Shown here in pieces: positions 10,675 through 21,293 of a stretch of 64,000 bases of DNA (position 1 is its first letter; every line of letters starts with the position of its first letter). Origin of the DNA: Effrenium voratum (taxonomy: Eukaryota > Sar > Dinophyceae > Suessiales > Symbiodiniaceae); contig CAUJNA010003090.1 of assembly GCA_963377175.1 (NCBI GenBank), forward strand, positions 581,476 to 645,475, read 5' to 3'. Made by a program: the position numbers and the translations under genes. Below the pieces are notes generated by a model. It worked only from the letters and a program-made list of their open reading frames with translations, was not told where the DNA came from and did no database searches.

Positions 10675-10743
10675 CCAACTTGCAAGGGAAAACGACGAGA
10701 CAAAAACACACAGGAAACACCCCAAGTGGGTTTTATTATTTTT

Positions 10744-10845
10744 TAGGGACACGAAATGGTGGACAGCTGGGATTTATGTCCACCGATGTCCACCAATCAC
10801 TTTTCAGGGGTTCACCATTAAACTCCATAGCCAAATTGAGGGGTC
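10744..10845 (+). mobile_element. Family F foldback element
   Basis: GGGACACGAAATGGTGGACA is followed by TTATGTCCACC (twice) and then GGGGTTCACCATTAAA. The GGTGGACA/TGTCCACC pair can fold back. Copies occur at 19105-19190, 35477-35572, 55735-55800 and 62086-62145. Confidence 0.6.
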
Positions 10846-11149
10846 CCTCCAAGGCGGGCTTGGTGGCTTTCTGTTGGGGTTCCCAGAAAACGTCCCAAGT
10901 TCTTGGGAATGCATGTCAAAGGATTTGTCTAAACAAAAGATTCTGACCGCAGGATTTCTGGGGACACTTTTGTCCCCCCTAATAAACATGAACTTGATCC
11001 TGAAAGAAAGGGCAGCGGTTCTTCCCATGGCGACTGAGCAAGGATTTACCTTCCACGGGTACCACTGCGTGTGTTTGATGTCCAACTCTTGATCTCTGTT
11101 CGAAGATTGACATCTTTGAAACATCATGCTTCAAACTCTTTGGGCCTCT

Positions 11150-11222
11150 CATGGATCACTGGATTTCCGCTTCACAAGTTGATCAACTTACTGGTGGTGA
11201 ACTCCCGCTTTTGGAGAAATGG
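11150..11222 (+). repeat. Family J dispersed repeat
   Basis: TCACTGGATTTCC, then TTGATCAACTTACTGGTGGT, is shared with 22258-22345 and 44520-44595 at moderate identity. No function is apparent. Confidence 0.5.
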
Positions 11223-11481
11223 CTCCGACACCCTGGCTTTGCCAAGGTCGCTGGGGGTTGGAATCTTCTTGCGTGCCCATGCTCAGAACCCGTCGAACAT
11301 CTGCTCGGGGAAGCTCTAGGCAAAGAATGTTGGCCACACCTTGAGGAAAGTCCAGCAACAGGTTCTGGCGCCCAAGATCTATACCCGGAAACATCGATCC
11401 AACATGGTTCAAACAGAATTTGGGCGCAGCTGGCAAACCACCAACGAGACCAACGAGGCGATTGTGTGGCGGCACGTCCTC

Positions 11482-11889
11482 TTATGTCCTCTTCTCCAGA
11501 GCTGCTGAAGAAGTTGGACAACAGCGGACAAGATTTGGAGATTGAGGCCATGAGTCAAATGGAAATGCGTTTTTGGGTGTCTTAAAACAGGGGAACCCCC
11601 CAAAACATGGCGGTTTCCCATTTGGTTCCCTTTAAGTAAACTCCAAAAGGGGTACCCTCAACAAAAGACAGACCCATTTCGTCACAAGGCAGCGATTCAC
11701 TTCCCTGTCTCCGGCCGATTCCGGTTTCGTTTCCAAAGGCCTTCCCAGAGTTGACCCCTCCAGGCCCTTTCCACAGAAAATGGTCGCCAGGCAGCCAGGC
11801 ACCTCTATAGGGCAGCTGCTTCCTGTGCCTTGTTTTTGCATGCTTGTTTTGAAGGCGGGCCAACCTTTCCAAGCAACCACATCCTCCAT
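11482..11889 (-). CDS. Possible small two-exon gene, ATG to stop
   Basis: An ATG at 11889-11887 in a good context (ACAATGG) opens 72 codons, ending REVNRCLVTKW at 11674. The next 93 bp start GTCTGTC and end TTTTAAG, and are the family A element. The second exon, 11580-11482, reads TPKNAFPFDSWPQSPNLVRC and on to LEKRT, then TAA. The spliced product would be about 104 residues. The donor context is not ideal. A plus-strand ORF (11151-11585) covers the same bases but runs through repeat copies. No family was recognised. Confidence 0.33.
11575..11675 (-). mobile_element. Family A element, both ends present
   Basis: GGGTGTCTTAAAACAGGGG at the left and AAAAGACAGACCC at the right are inverted repeats. 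The core has GGTTCCCTTTAAG and GGGGTACCCTCAA. The flanks are TTTT and ATTT, an imperfect duplication. Confidence 0.75.
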
Positions 11890-11984
11890 TGTATTGAGCC
11901 TCCCGGAAAAAATGACAATATTTCCAATGGTGAGAGATTCCCCTTAAAACCAACACGGAGAATTGAAACATATCTGTAAGCAAA

Positions 11985-12209
11985 TGGAAGAATTGTCTGT
12001 CTGATCTGGAGACTTGCCCCTTGTGTCAAGCGCCTGCCTCAAAACGAGCAGCCCTGGCAAAAGCCGACTCGGTCGCTGGCATAGTAGCAAGTTCGCTCCT
12101 GCGAGAGGCTGACTTGGAGCATATTGGGCGCGCCACCCTCAAACAAAGGACCCGAGACCAAGACAGGAGCATTCTCTCGCGCGAGAGGCCGTACCTGGTG
12201 GCGCCATGA
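11985..12209 (+). CDS. Possible terminal exon with CxxC motif; strand uncertain
   Basis: After AAATGGAAG the plus strand is open to TGA at 12207-12209. It reads NCLSDLETCPLCQAP, then KRAALAKADSVAGIVASSLL and a charged end. The CPLC could be half of a zinc-binding knuckle. The minus strand is also open here (VRPLARENAPVLVSG and on to FCQGCSF, stop), so the strand is not settled. The repeat block at 12212-12500 begins right after the plus-strand stop. Confidence 0.3.
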   Translation, partial: WKNCLSDLETCPLCQAPASKRAALAKADSVAGIVASSLLREADLEHIGRATLKQRTRDQDRSILSRERPYLVAP

Positions 12210-12211
12210 CT

Positions 12212-12500
12212 GGAAGCTCCGTCTCGTAAATCGCGACTCATAATCCGTACAAGTACACGCAGTTTCACTTGGTTTGGCAGCCCTATCTCAAAATCTAACT
12301 GTTCAATACAAGCGCGGAATCGGCTTCCCTTGGCAGCTCCAGCTCCAGAAATCGCAACTCTTCAGCGCAAGTGTAGCACGGCAAATACCTCGGCAGCCCC
12401 AGCTCGGAAATCGCACCATTGCAGTAGAAGTGTAGCACACTTTCGCAGCTCCAGCTCAAGGATCGCGGCTTGTTGGTTCAACTGTAGCATACCCTTTCCC
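12212..12500. repeat. Degenerate tandem repeat, five units of 53-64 bp
   Basis: Units start at about 12212, 12276, 12332, 12392 and 12445. The shared pattern is GGCAGCTCCAGCTC, then AAATCGC, then CAAGTGTAGCAC. Units three to five are the most alike. No reading frame is kept across units, so it is probably non-coding. Confidence 0.7.
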
Positions 12501-13395
12501 TCAGGGTGTAGCTGGATCTCTTCAAGCAAAGCCTCAAGCGAGCATTCGGGACAAAGGCGATGTAAACACTACATATGAGTGTGCATTGAAACTGAACTGC
12601 CGATTCTTTGACCAACCACTTTGAAGGTGGTTGCCCACAGAAATTAATGTGTCAACCTGACTTATTGATACAAGGATGCACGTATTCAAGGGATGGAGGA
12701 GACCGACATTGCCGAACGCTTTAAGTCATTGTTTGGTGTCGTAGGAACGACTCAATCATCGCCGTATACAACACTTTTTCTCAGCACGCATAAATGGTGT
12801 GCCTTGGTTGTGCAATCAACAAACAACATGGTGTGCATCGCGGGTAAGACATGTCAATTTTGATGCCAGTTTATACATGCATGTATATATACACATCGTA
12901 TGGATGTGAGCAAGCAACCATGGTGTCTCCTTTGAGGGCGCAGTACCCTTTGAGACTCATTTCAAGGAAAGCCGAAAGGAAGCTATTTCAGGAAATGCCG
13001 CTTCAAACAGAGACGGCCCGCAGTCCCATGTCTCTCTCAGCCGGAATGGCTCACTAAACGTTTCTTCCAAATCAACCGCACCACGATCAAATGGTCCGAG
13101 AGCTTGGTGAGGATTGTCCCATTCAACCCATAGCTCCTCTCACTTCCTGGGTGAAATGTCCAAACTTTTTGCTGCTCAAATGGGAGCGTCTCAAACCCAG
13201 AAAGGGATTGTGTCCTTTGGGTAATCAAAACCACCCAATGGGTCCGTTTGGAGAACCCAAATGTCCCATTTTGAGAAGAACCGCAAGCCCAAAATGCAAA
13301 CAGGGGTCCTCAATCTGGAACCTCACCCGCCCTTTTTGGGCTCGAAAAGGCGATGCGTAAAAATAATACGGGCTCAACCGTGTGCCCCTGGGGTA

Positions 13396-13428
<33 letters not shown>

Positions 13429-14194
13429 CATGTATTGATATATAGATAGCACATGTGCTTCTGTTCTTTATCAATGCTCCATGTATATAGACGTGCGTAT
13501 TCTCGTCTACAGACGTCTACATCAAGGGCACCGTTTCCCGTTCAACAGGGATCCTTCATTTCGGCGGGCGGGACATCCCCCTACAAATCTGCAGGGCTTC
13601 TGAATGTGTCGACTAATGCCAGAAATTCATGGCCAGGCTAGTGGACCTGCACAATCTTTATAAGGCTGAGGGACCCACCCCTACCACTCAGAATGGCTCT
13701 GATAAGAAGCCGTTGGATCAAACAGTTGCATCTGCACCTTTCTTGGGGTGGCCGATCCTTGTTCCCCAATCGAGTGAAGCGCAGTTGCCTCCTACTCAAA
13801 TCCGTCCTTGCCCCGGAAGTAGCGCACAATGCCGGGCAAAGCAGAAGATGGCTGCATTGCAGGCCTGGCCTGTCACGCAACGAAAACGTCGGCGTCCAAG
13901 CCGCATCTTCCTCTTGAGGCTCTTGGGGTTTGGATCCGTCCCAAAGATCTAAGAGAACTCCCTTCCAAAAACAACAGCACTCGTGAACCTGGAAATCCAG
14001 ACCACAAATAAAACCGGAAAGGTGCAACATTAAAAACCAAAAATCCATCAACAGGACCAACAGCCGCCAAGCAGCGGAACATTCTTTCACGACCCCCATG
14101 GCTGAGGGTTTTTCGTGCTTGAGTTTCAGGGACGCCCTCTCCAAACAAATAAAACTGGAAGCATGGCGGGCAACTGGCCCACGCTTCCCGGTAC
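12501..14194. other. Mostly repeats; ambiguous coding-like block at about 13790-13930
   Basis: It contains a TA microsatellite at 13395-13430 and AT-rich sequence. At 13790-13930 a GC-rich block is open in several frames on both strands (for example plus MPGKAEDGCIAGLACHATKT). Without a clear acceptor and donor pair I cannot choose one. Confidence 0.35.
13395..13430 (+). repeat. TA microsatellite
   Basis: Alternating TATATA tract followed by TGTATATATACACATG. Confidence 0.9.
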
Positions 14195-14260
14195 GTCCGC
14201 GGCCAACAAAAAGGAGCCGCCGACCCGGAAACCCCCCGCCTTCCGCTTTGCGGCCTTGGC
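14195..14260 (-). CDS. Possible internal exon (66 bp, phase 0)
   Basis: The minus strand has a pyrimidine-rich acceptor (GATGTTTTCTGCCCGGACAG), then exactly 22 codons reading AKAAKRKAGGFRVGGSFLLA plus AD, then a donor GTACCG. The basic start and glycine-rich middle give no family match. The AG|GCC phase 0 start fits the pattern of other minus exons here. Confidence 0.4.
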
Positions 14261-15252
14261 CTGTCCGGGCAGAAAACATCTCAAAGCTCGGCAAACCGAA
14301 AGTACCTGGTTTGGGTGTTAAAGTAGTAGGGGACCCTTTGATGGACATCACTTCTGCGTTTATTCATGTCCAGCAGCCACCAAAGTCATGTCCATTTTCC
14401 CGGGTTTTGGGGTGGGATGTGGTTGGTTCGCTTGCAACAGGGGAATCAACCACCGTGCCAAGCGCCGAATGCGCTTCAGAGCCGTACCAAGCGGCTGCCT
14501 TGTGTGAGACCCATAGCATATCATCTTTGCCCTTTTGAGGCTGCAAGAGACCTGAAATCTACAAAGAAGGATGGTGGCTTCACTCATGTTGATGCGACTC
14601 AAACTCAAGGCATGTGAAAACCCACAGAAACATATAGGACTATTGGAAAGTTCTATCTTAAGCCGTCATAACCATGTCAATGTCTTCAGAGTTGGCCAGG
14701 TCATACAGTGTGATGTTGGGTTTATCCGATTATTTTTGCGGTCGGCCGGGGCGTCGGAAGCCCCGGCAAACCCATCTTTTGGTCGGAATATAGGTCACTT
14801 GCTTGGAAGGATCCTCGGGTGCATTCGGACAACAGTTTGCGTGTGTACTGAAGTATGTGTGTACTTCTTTTTGACCGGGCTGCGCGCTCATTTCATTCTC
14901 CTTGTAAGGCATTAGCGTGCGTGCTCATAAAGGTTGATGAAGGTGGTGTCCTTGCTCCAAGTTGTCCGGGGTCCCTTCAGTTGAAAGGTGTCGTGCTTGT
15001 GTAGTTGCGTTCCAGTCCACTCGGCTGGTTCTACACCATATAGGAGCTTGGATTTAACATTAGCGCATCTTGCACTAGCAGTTGGAAGCACCCATGTATC
15101 TTAACCTTGGCGTATGCGGGTGTGTCGTCAAATTTCACTGATTATGACATGTCCACCGACCATTTGGCAGGGGATTCAGTCAAAATCATAGCCATCCCGT
15201 GCAATTACTATATATAGTTCACGGACCAGAAGAGGGAATCCTCCATAAATCT

Positions 15253-15421
15253 TTATGCGGAACCGAATCCATGGTTTCGCATCAAGGTGAGCTCTTTTGG
15301 ATATGGGTGGGGATCCCCAAATTGTGGTCTTTGTTTCTTCGTTTGCAACCAACCAAAAAAGGGGTACCAACTCCAGAAAAAGCACACCCATATTAATCAT
15401 GCTGTCCAATAAGTCCTGAAC
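15253..15421 (-). CDS. Possible gene 3' end: two short exons around a family A element
   Basis: After the acceptor TGTGTTTCAG, exon 15421-15388 reads VQDLLDSMINM. The intron 15387-15294 (94 bp) begins GTGTGC and ends CCAAAAG. Exon 15293-15253 reads ELTLMRNHGFGSA and stops at TAA. The split codon G|AG is in frame. The intron is family A plus the TSD copy and four bases. Both exons are short, so a chance match cannot be excluded. Confidence 0.35.
15305..15389 (-). mobile_element. Family A element with perfect ATAT target duplication
   Basis: The 85 bp copy runs from GGGTGGGGATCCCC to AAAAAGCACACCC. It is flanked by ATAT at 15301-15304 and 15390-15393. It carries GGGGTACC and CAACCAACC in the core. 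Confidence 0.75.
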
Positions 15422-15590
15422 CTGAAACACAAATTGGGTCATCCGCTGGTTCTACAAACCCTATCGGTGGAGTGCTTGCCCTGATATCCTCAGAACAGTG
15501 GATCCCTTTTTGTGTGGTAACCCACCATTTTTGGGGGGGTCCTAATTTAAGAAGCACTGAACACCCAACCAGTTTCGGGCCCACACCCAC

Positions 15591-15659
15591 GCAACTCTGT
15601 TGCGCCTCGTGCGGCGTTGACATTCGCGGACGCCGCGATACAGGACGCGACCGGCTCGT
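15591..15659 (-). CDS. Possible internal exon (69 bp)
   Basis: The minus strand has an acceptor CCTGGCCAG, a donor GTGGGT, and an open frame reading EPVASCIAASANVNAARGAT plus EL. The plus strand is open over the same bases, so confidence is limited. Confidence 0.28.
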
Positions 15660-15754
15660 CTGGCCAGGGGCGCAACAGAACTGCGCCGTTTGTTTGGAGA
15701 ACCCTTTGGAACACCCAAATTAAACCTGTTCTCGAGGCAACTGGTGTTGGGAAA

Positions 15755-15830
15755 CCTCTTTTTTTTGGTCTCCAAGGAAACTCAAAGGAACTGAACCGAA
15801 AGGAAACCAGCCATTTTGGGGTTCCCATAA
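15755..15830 (+). mobile_element. Family A copy, degenerate
   Basis: Contains GAAAGGAAACCAGCCATTTT followed by GGGGTTCCCATAA. The left end is blurred by a T run. Confidence 0.5.
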
Positions 15831-16057
15831 CTTTGGGACACTCCAATCGAGTTCACTTCCTGAATGGTCGGAAAAGGGTCCGGATTTGTTGGTTAAGAGG
15901 CCCCCCGAAAAAAGTTTGGAGTCCAGAAACTGGGGAAGTGAGGAAGCTTGTAATATGGAAGTGTCGTTTTCTGAGTGCACCGTTCTTTTGGTCGCTTTAA
16001 AAGGAAACACACACACAAACACCACTCTCTTTGTTGGCGGGGGGTGCGGGGTCCCCG

Positions 16058-16152
16058 AAAAGACAAGGTTAACCTTTTGGGGCCATTTCTAAAAATGGAT
16101 CAGAAAGGGGAAACTAAAAGGTCAAAAGGTCGATTCGCTTTGGGTAAGTGAG
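16058..16152 (+). repeat. Family H dispersed element
   Basis: ACAAGGTTAACCTTTTGGGG, then CTAAAAATGGA, then AAAAGGTCAAAAGGTCGATT. It is nearly identical to 21023-21115. AACCTTTTG and CAAAAGGT are partly inverted repeats. Confidence 0.65.
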
Positions 16153-17321
16153 AAAAACAATTCATTTCCTTGACTACTGTATCACTGGGGGGGCAACCCC
16201 TTGGCTCACGGAAAATAGGTGTTTACTTGTTGAGGGTACCGTGTGCTTAGGGAAACCAAAATAAAACTACCCATTTTGCGGGTTCCGATTTCGTTTTTAA
16301 GGCATAAATACCCGGTGTCCCTCAACCCCAACTTGGGGTTCACTACATTTCCCCGCACATCAACGCAGGAAAACCCATATAAACTCAGCCGGACCAAAAG
16401 GTGTTCAAACCAACCCAAACCTCCATTTGCTTGTCCGCCCCCAGGAAAAAGACACATAAAACAAATCCTTGCAATCGAAGAAACAAAAGAAACACAATTT
16501 TCCCTTTAAAACCAAGAGGGGAAAGAAGACATGTTCATAGTCATAGATTCCCAAACACTGCAAACAACGCGCATTCTGAAGCAAATGAAAGCAACGGGTT
16601 TAGGCAAAGGGAACCCCTGAAAAATTGGCAGAGCATCGCCTCCCGGGAATTGGCCAGGACCCAGCCTCGGAAGGAGTGGTCCCCAAGTCATTTGGGGATG
16701 GCTTCCCCATGTTTTGTTTAAAGGGCATTGGTGGGGTTTCCTTGTGATCTTCCTCTAAAACTGGTTAGACACACAAACATGTTTTTGAGCCAGACAATTC
16801 AGAAGGAAACTTAGAACTGCAAGCTTGCGAGCTTCAGGAGCCCATCTGCCACAATTCCAGTGAAGATTTGAGGTACATGTCCTTACCTGCTGTGGTGGTG
16901 ACTAGATTCTCAAATGGGAACTGAGCGGTAGTGGACGCAGTGTCTCACGTTGGACGAAAATCCCAGGGCCAAGATCAGGCGAACACTCGCGGGGATTGTC
17001 AAAATGAGGAGGCCTTGTACCCTTGAAAAGGCGGCACGCATCGGTGGCAGCAAGGCAACTCCCCGCCAGGAGTCGCCAACATAAGTCTTCAAATAGTTGT
17101 TAATGTCGGATCAATGGGACAGGGTGCTCAGCGGGGGGAGGTAGTCGAAGGTGGCCGCTCTGCGGGATTGAGGACGGTGCGGAAATCGGAATTGAAATCA
17201 CAGGCTTTTTGTGCGGGAAAATAGTTCTGCCGAACGCGCTGTAATATGAGGGGCGGCGCTTGTTTACTTTTTCGGTGACACGCGCGAAATGCTCCCGTTC
17301 AGCTTCTCTCTAGTTGCCTTG

Positions 17322-17390
17322 GATTGGTTTGGAGGTGTGGGTGTTGAAACCCTCTAGAACTGGGGGTTCAAATCCGTCGCCAATGCAAAC
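17322..17390 (+). repeat. Family E copy
   Basis: TTGGATTGGTTTGGAGGTGT at the left, then GGGGGTTCAAATCCG and ATGCAAACC. It matches the family E pattern seen at 6885-6980 and 56121-56207. Confidence 0.55.
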
Positions 17391-17471
17391 CAATTTAGTA
17401 TCTCAAGCCGTCGGCTCCCCTCCGATGTGGCTTGGCCAAAAAACAAGTCCAAGAACCCCCTCATATGGCTG

Positions 17472-17564
17472 TGGGTCAAAACTATGTACCCAAAATGGGT
17501 TGCCCTGGGAACTGGAAACCAGGACTCAAACCTGCGGTCCATATCCTGGTTTCATTTTGACCCA
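17472..17564. mobile_element. Family B element, subgroup 2
   Basis: The ends TGGGTCAAAA and TTTTGACCCA are perfect inverted repeats. The interior CAAACCTGCGGTCCATATCC is shared with 59055-59150 but not with the other family B copies. Confidence 0.75.
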
Positions 17565-17609
17565 TACCCACATTCCACAAATGGCCCATGGCCCAAAGCG
17601 ACCTGTCAC

Positions 17610-17690
17610 CGGATCTCAGCAGATACGACGAGAGCGCTCCGAAGGCCCCGGCGCTCGAGGGCTCGGCGCTGCTCCGCGGAGAAGCAACGC
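17610..17690 (-). CDS. Possible internal exon (81 bp)
   Basis: The minus strand reads RCFSAEQRRALERRGLRSAL then VVSAEIR, between an acceptor CTCCGAG and a donor GTGACA. The charged helix resembles other minus exons, and it also starts AG|GCG. Overlapping plus-strand frames are open too. Confidence 0.35.
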
Positions 17691-17871
17691 CTCGGAGCCA
17701 CGGATCGAGGAGACGTGGCGAGCGAATCGGGGAGATGCGTGGAGTCCCACCCCAAGAAGAACCTTCCAAGTGGTGGTTTCCCTTTTAAGGGGGGTTTAGC
17801 CCACTGCTGGAAGTTGGGGATTGTCGGTGGAAAAAGCAGGGGGGTGGTGCTGCTAGGCAATCAGTTGCTAT

Positions 17872-17900
17872 AAATATATATGTATATATATATATATATT
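17872..17900 (+). repeat. TA microsatellite
   Basis: ATATATATGTATATATATAT tract. Confidence 0.85.
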
Positions 17901-18611
17901 TCAGTTTACATTTTAGACTGGGGATCGGCTTGTGGGAATGGGAATCGTCTGTGATGGGGGTCTATGGTCGGGAGAGCCGGGACAAGCCTACGATAAGCCC
18001 TTGAAGGCTCATTAACAGCTTAATTTGGCCAAAAAAAACATAGACAAATGTGTGGAGGTCCCCATCTTTGTTTGAAACATGGCATCAACGATTTAATATC
18101 ATTTCAAGGCATCCAAAAAGGCATTCTCTTACATCTCTCGCGTTCGTTTGGTGCTCTTGATCTGTTCTTTTTTGTTGTCATCTGCGTGTTCCTTGTTGTG
18201 TTTCTGCTTCTCGGCTGGAGGTTGGTTGGTCGGTGAGTCGGTGGGTTCAGCAATCGATCGTCCGCGAAGCTTCTAACCTCATGTGACAAGAGCTGATCCC
18301 TAGAACCAGGTGAAACTCCAAAGAACATACGAGGCACGGTTCAAATTTGCTGTCCCATTACGGGCATGGGAAACTTTGCTTGCCCCAGAAGAGTCGACCT
18401 TGAAGAGCGACAAGCCGATGGAAATTCAAAAGTCGACCCTGGATTTGTCAAATCCTGGCGGCGAATTAGGGCGCGCGTTGCCCCAAAAGTGATCCGGTTC
18501 CCCCTGGGTTCATGTTGACTTTTCTTGGGGCGCGTTCCCCCAAGAAGACCAAACAAAAAAACCTGGGGCACGTTCTTTTGGATTTCCCTTGGGTTCCCCT
18601 CGGAATGTGAC

Positions 18612-18697
18612 CCCATGTGGCGCGATGTTCCGACTCGACTGGGCCAAGGCTCTCCAGCACCTCCCGGCGCCGCTCCGCCGGCAACTGCCGCAGGAGC
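18612..18697 (-). CDS. Possible internal exon (86 bp) with strong acceptor
   Basis: A classic pyrimidine-rich acceptor (GCTTTTGCTCTCCGCAG) precedes an open frame reading LLRQLPAERRREVLESLGPV then ESEHRATW. The donor would be GTCACA. The exon leaves one base at each end, so the phase is kept. No family was recognised. The plus strand is also open, but it lacks a comparable splice signal. Confidence 0.4.
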
Positions 18698-18859
18698 CTG
18701 CGGAGAGCAAAAGCAGCGTGGCACAAAGTTGACCCTAGTTGACTTTTGTTGGGGGGTGTTCGTTTTAGTGGGGTGTCACTCCACTTTTGTGGGTCCTGTT
18801 GGTTTCCCTTTCGACCATCCCCAGAAAGGGACCCTCATACAACGTATCCCCCTTTATTT

Positions 18860-18962
18860 GGGTGTGTCTTGTTTTGTGGTCCCCGTGCTTTTGTGTCTTT
18901 AAGGGAAACCACGAGGAACACCACCATTTTGGGGACCCCCCAACCAAAAAAACGACACGCCC
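18860..18962 (+). mobile_element. Family A element with perfect ATTT target duplication
   Basis: The 103 bp element starts GGGTGTGTCTTG and ends ACGACACGCCC. It is flanked by ATTT at 18856-18859 and 18963-18966. The core has AAGGGAAACC and CCACCATTTTGGGGACC. A second, degenerate copy precedes it at about 18785-18850. Confidence 0.8.
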
Positions 18963-18967
18963 ATTTC

Positions 18968-19110
18968 AGGAACCCAACGGCAAAAAAAAACCGTCCTCCA
19001 GAGATGATCTGCAGTGCCCTGGCGCGAGGCTGTTCGGTTCAGTTCCGTGCAAAAAACTGACGACGTGGGAGGAAATGGAGGTCTCAGACCATGGGCATGA
19101 ATTTTGTTTA
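18968..19110 (+). CDS. Possible exon after family A element
   Basis: Directly after CATTTCAG the plus strand is open. It reads EPNGKKKPSSRDDLQCPGAR, then LFGSVPCKKLTTWEEMEV, and continues to the family F element at about 19108. The donor is not clear. The composition is plausible but no family was recognised. Confidence 0.25.
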
Positions 19111-19185
19111 GGGATCCGAAATGGTGGACATCATTTGGGGTTTTGTGTCCACCAGACACTTTCTAATTCATGGCCATATTGAAAA
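19108..19185 (+). mobile_element. Family F foldback element
   Basis: TTTAGGGATCCGAAATGGTG, GACATCATTTGGGG, then TGTGTCCACCAGACAC. GGTGGACA and TGTCCACC form the foldback arms. Confidence 0.6.
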
Positions 19186-19189
19186 TCCC

Positions 19190-19252
19190 TGACGGGTTCC
19201 TTTTAATTTCTCGTTTGAACACAGCCCAAAAGAAAGACACATCCATACAGCG
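19190..19252 (-). mobile_element. Family A copy, degenerate
   Basis: GGGTTCCTTTTAATTTCTCG followed by AGCCCAAAAGAAAGACACAT. The ends are partly lost. Confidence 0.45.
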
Positions 19253-20219
19253 ACCTCTAAATAAGGCGTCGTTCCGTTCCTGACATGTTGACCACGTCTG
19301 TGAGTATGTTCCTCTCTCAGATGTTCGTGGTGTTGGTGCTCGTTGCTACGCAACAGATCACTTCCTTGCAATTGCGTTCCAGTGCAAAACATGCATACAA
19401 CATCTTGTGCCAGCTCAGCATTCGATCCAGATGCGTGGCATAATGATGGTGCTTATGGGACTTCTCCTCACCGTACGCTTGCTTAGGATGCAACTAACAC
19501 AGATAGGCGATGATGGCCTCGAGCAAACTTGCGCAAGCTGATTCCCGGTTCATGGACGATCTCAGCATTGCGCTGGAGCTGACTCCTAGGGCAGTGCCTC
19601 GGTCCGAGTGCACCAGGTCAAAAAGGTTCTAAGCCCTCCATTTTTACGGTGCCTTCCCATACCACCTGTTTTTCCGCGTGCCGAGGCGTCACGGTCGGGA
19701 ACAACGCAGCCCTTGTTGTGTAAAGGGAACCCTCCTGGAAATGATCCGGTTGGGGAATCTCGGCTAACTCAAAGGGGCAACGAGCCCAAGAGGAGCGTGA
19801 GCAAAATGACCGCCCCGGCCGACAAAGCAGGGGGTCCGGACAAGCTTAAACAGGGTCAGTCTCGTTGTCTCCTGCATTGTCTCTTCGGACGGAAATAAAG
19901 CATTTCGGGATATTTACTTCTTGAGAAGCCCTCAACACAACCAAAGTGCATCATGAATACAACCACTGTCCCAGTGAATCCAGTCGAGTCGCTATAGGCC
20001 AGGATCAAGTACCCTTAGTAAGAAGTACATCGGAAGGTTCTTGGAACCTTAGGTGCCTTCGGTTTTCTTTTGGGGCAACTCGAATGTGTGGAAGTCACTG
20101 CGCATGTTGGGCCTGCCTCTCACCGTGCCTCCATGGAAACCTTGAAACGCAAGCTTTTTTCAGAAAGGGCTTCACGTGGGTGTGTTTTTGGATGCCACGA
20201 GAGCTTGCTTTTGGTTGAT

Positions 20220-20690
20220 TACGTGCGGGCGACCGGGTGGTGGGTTTAGGGTGCGTTGCGGGTGGTTCAGGGTAGGAGTTTGGAGTGGCGTAGGGTTGGT
20301 TGAGTTCAGGTTTGATGTCGTGTCGTTGGGGAGGGCTTGGGTTGGAATTTGGGTGTACGGGATTCAAGGTAGGTCCAAGGGTGGGCTTGGGGTGGGTCTA
20401 GGGTGGGAGAAGGGCTTGCGGGGTGTTAGGGATGGTTCAAATTAGGTTTGAGGTAGGTTTAGGGTAGGAGGGTGGGGGGTTTAGGGTTTGGGGGCTTAGG
20501 GTAGGTTTGGTCGGGCTTATGGTCAGTTACTTAGGTGTAGGGTGTTTTTTTTGTTTGAGGTATTGGGGGAGGGGAGGGAGGTGATGTGAGTTAGGGTGAG
20601 TTTAGGACGGGCTTGGGGTGGGTGTAGGGTGGGTCTAGGGTTGGCTTTAAAATGGCGGGGGGGGCTAGGTAGCTTTTGGGCGGTCTTTGT
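20220..20690 (+). repeat. G-rich, degenerate TTTAGGG-like tract
   Basis: About 470 bp with recurrent GGGTTTAGGG, GGTTTAGGGT, GGGTGTAGGG and GGGTCTAGGG motifs in degenerate order. TTTAGGG is the telomere repeat type reported for dinoflagellates and plants. The tract could be an old interstitial telomeric or simple G-rich repeat. No gene is supported in it. Confidence 0.6.
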
Positions 20691-20699
20691 TGAGCAAAT

Positions 20700-20700
<1 letters not shown>

Positions 20701-20736
<36 letters not shown>

Positions 20737-20750
20737 ATGGCTGGATGGCT
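20701..20750 (+). repeat. CTGG tetranucleotide repeat
   Basis: About twelve copies of CTGG/CTGGAT in a row. The encoded WLAG repeats are an artefact of the microsatellite. Confidence 0.9.
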
Positions 20751-20792
20751 AATCCAGCGGGAAATAGTCCTTCAACAATATAACACTTCTCA

Positions 20793-20858
20793 AAATGGTC
20801 AGCCCCTGTTTTGGTGTCCAAAGGGAAACCAGCCAGTTCTAGGGTCCCCGAATCTAAA
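20793..20858 (+). mobile_element. Family A copy, partial
   Basis: TTTTGGTGTCCAAAGGGAAA and CCAGCCAGTT, then GGGTCCCCGAA. Confidence 0.5.
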
Positions 20859-21022
20859 GCCCAGCCATACTCCCCTCGGAATCTTTCCAGGGATCCGCCG
20901 AACTGCGCAGAAACTCCTCTTTGAGGCTTGTATAAATCCCACTTCGGGGTCCTCGCAAACCAGGCAAAAACAATGGCTTTCTTTGTTTTCCTGGACCTTG
21001 GTTGCCCAAAGGACACAGCAAG

Positions 21023-21115
21023 ATAAGGTTAACCTTTTGAGGCCCCATGACTAAAAATGGACAAAGGGGGAAGCTAAAAGGTCAAAAGGTTGATTCGCTT
21101 TGGGCGAGTGAGGTT
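21023..21115 (+). repeat. Family H dispersed element
   Basis: AAGGTTAACCTTTTGAGGCC, ACTAAAAATGGACAAAGG and AAAAGGTCAAAAGGTTGATT. Nearly identical to 16058-16152. Confidence 0.65.
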
Positions 21116-21173
21116 TTGGTGGATTCCGAAAACCCTGGCAAAGGCCTTAAATTGGCATGGCTGTGGGTCAAAA

Positions 21174-21272
21174 CCAATGGTACCATTTTGGGGTAGGTAA
21201 ATTCACCACCCATTTTAGAACCTATTTTAGTGGTTGGATTGGGGTGTTCACTGGGGGTTAGCCGATCCATGG
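21174..21272 (-). mobile_element. Family B element
   Basis: It starts TGGGTCAAAACCAATGGTAC and contains TTTTGGGGTAGGT, the inverse of the family B copies at 4267-4369 and 41552-41657. Its far end is degenerate. Confidence 0.65.
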
Positions 21273-21293
21273 CCATTTCAAGACACATCCCAC

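Noticed and set aside
10481..11092. 203-codon plus-strand ORF
   Set aside because: It runs through a minus-strand exon candidate and a family F element, so it is an antisense and repeat artefact.
13638..14351. 237-codon minus-strand ORF
   Set aside because: Its frame differs from that of the well-bordered exon at 14195-14260, and its composition is poor over long parts.
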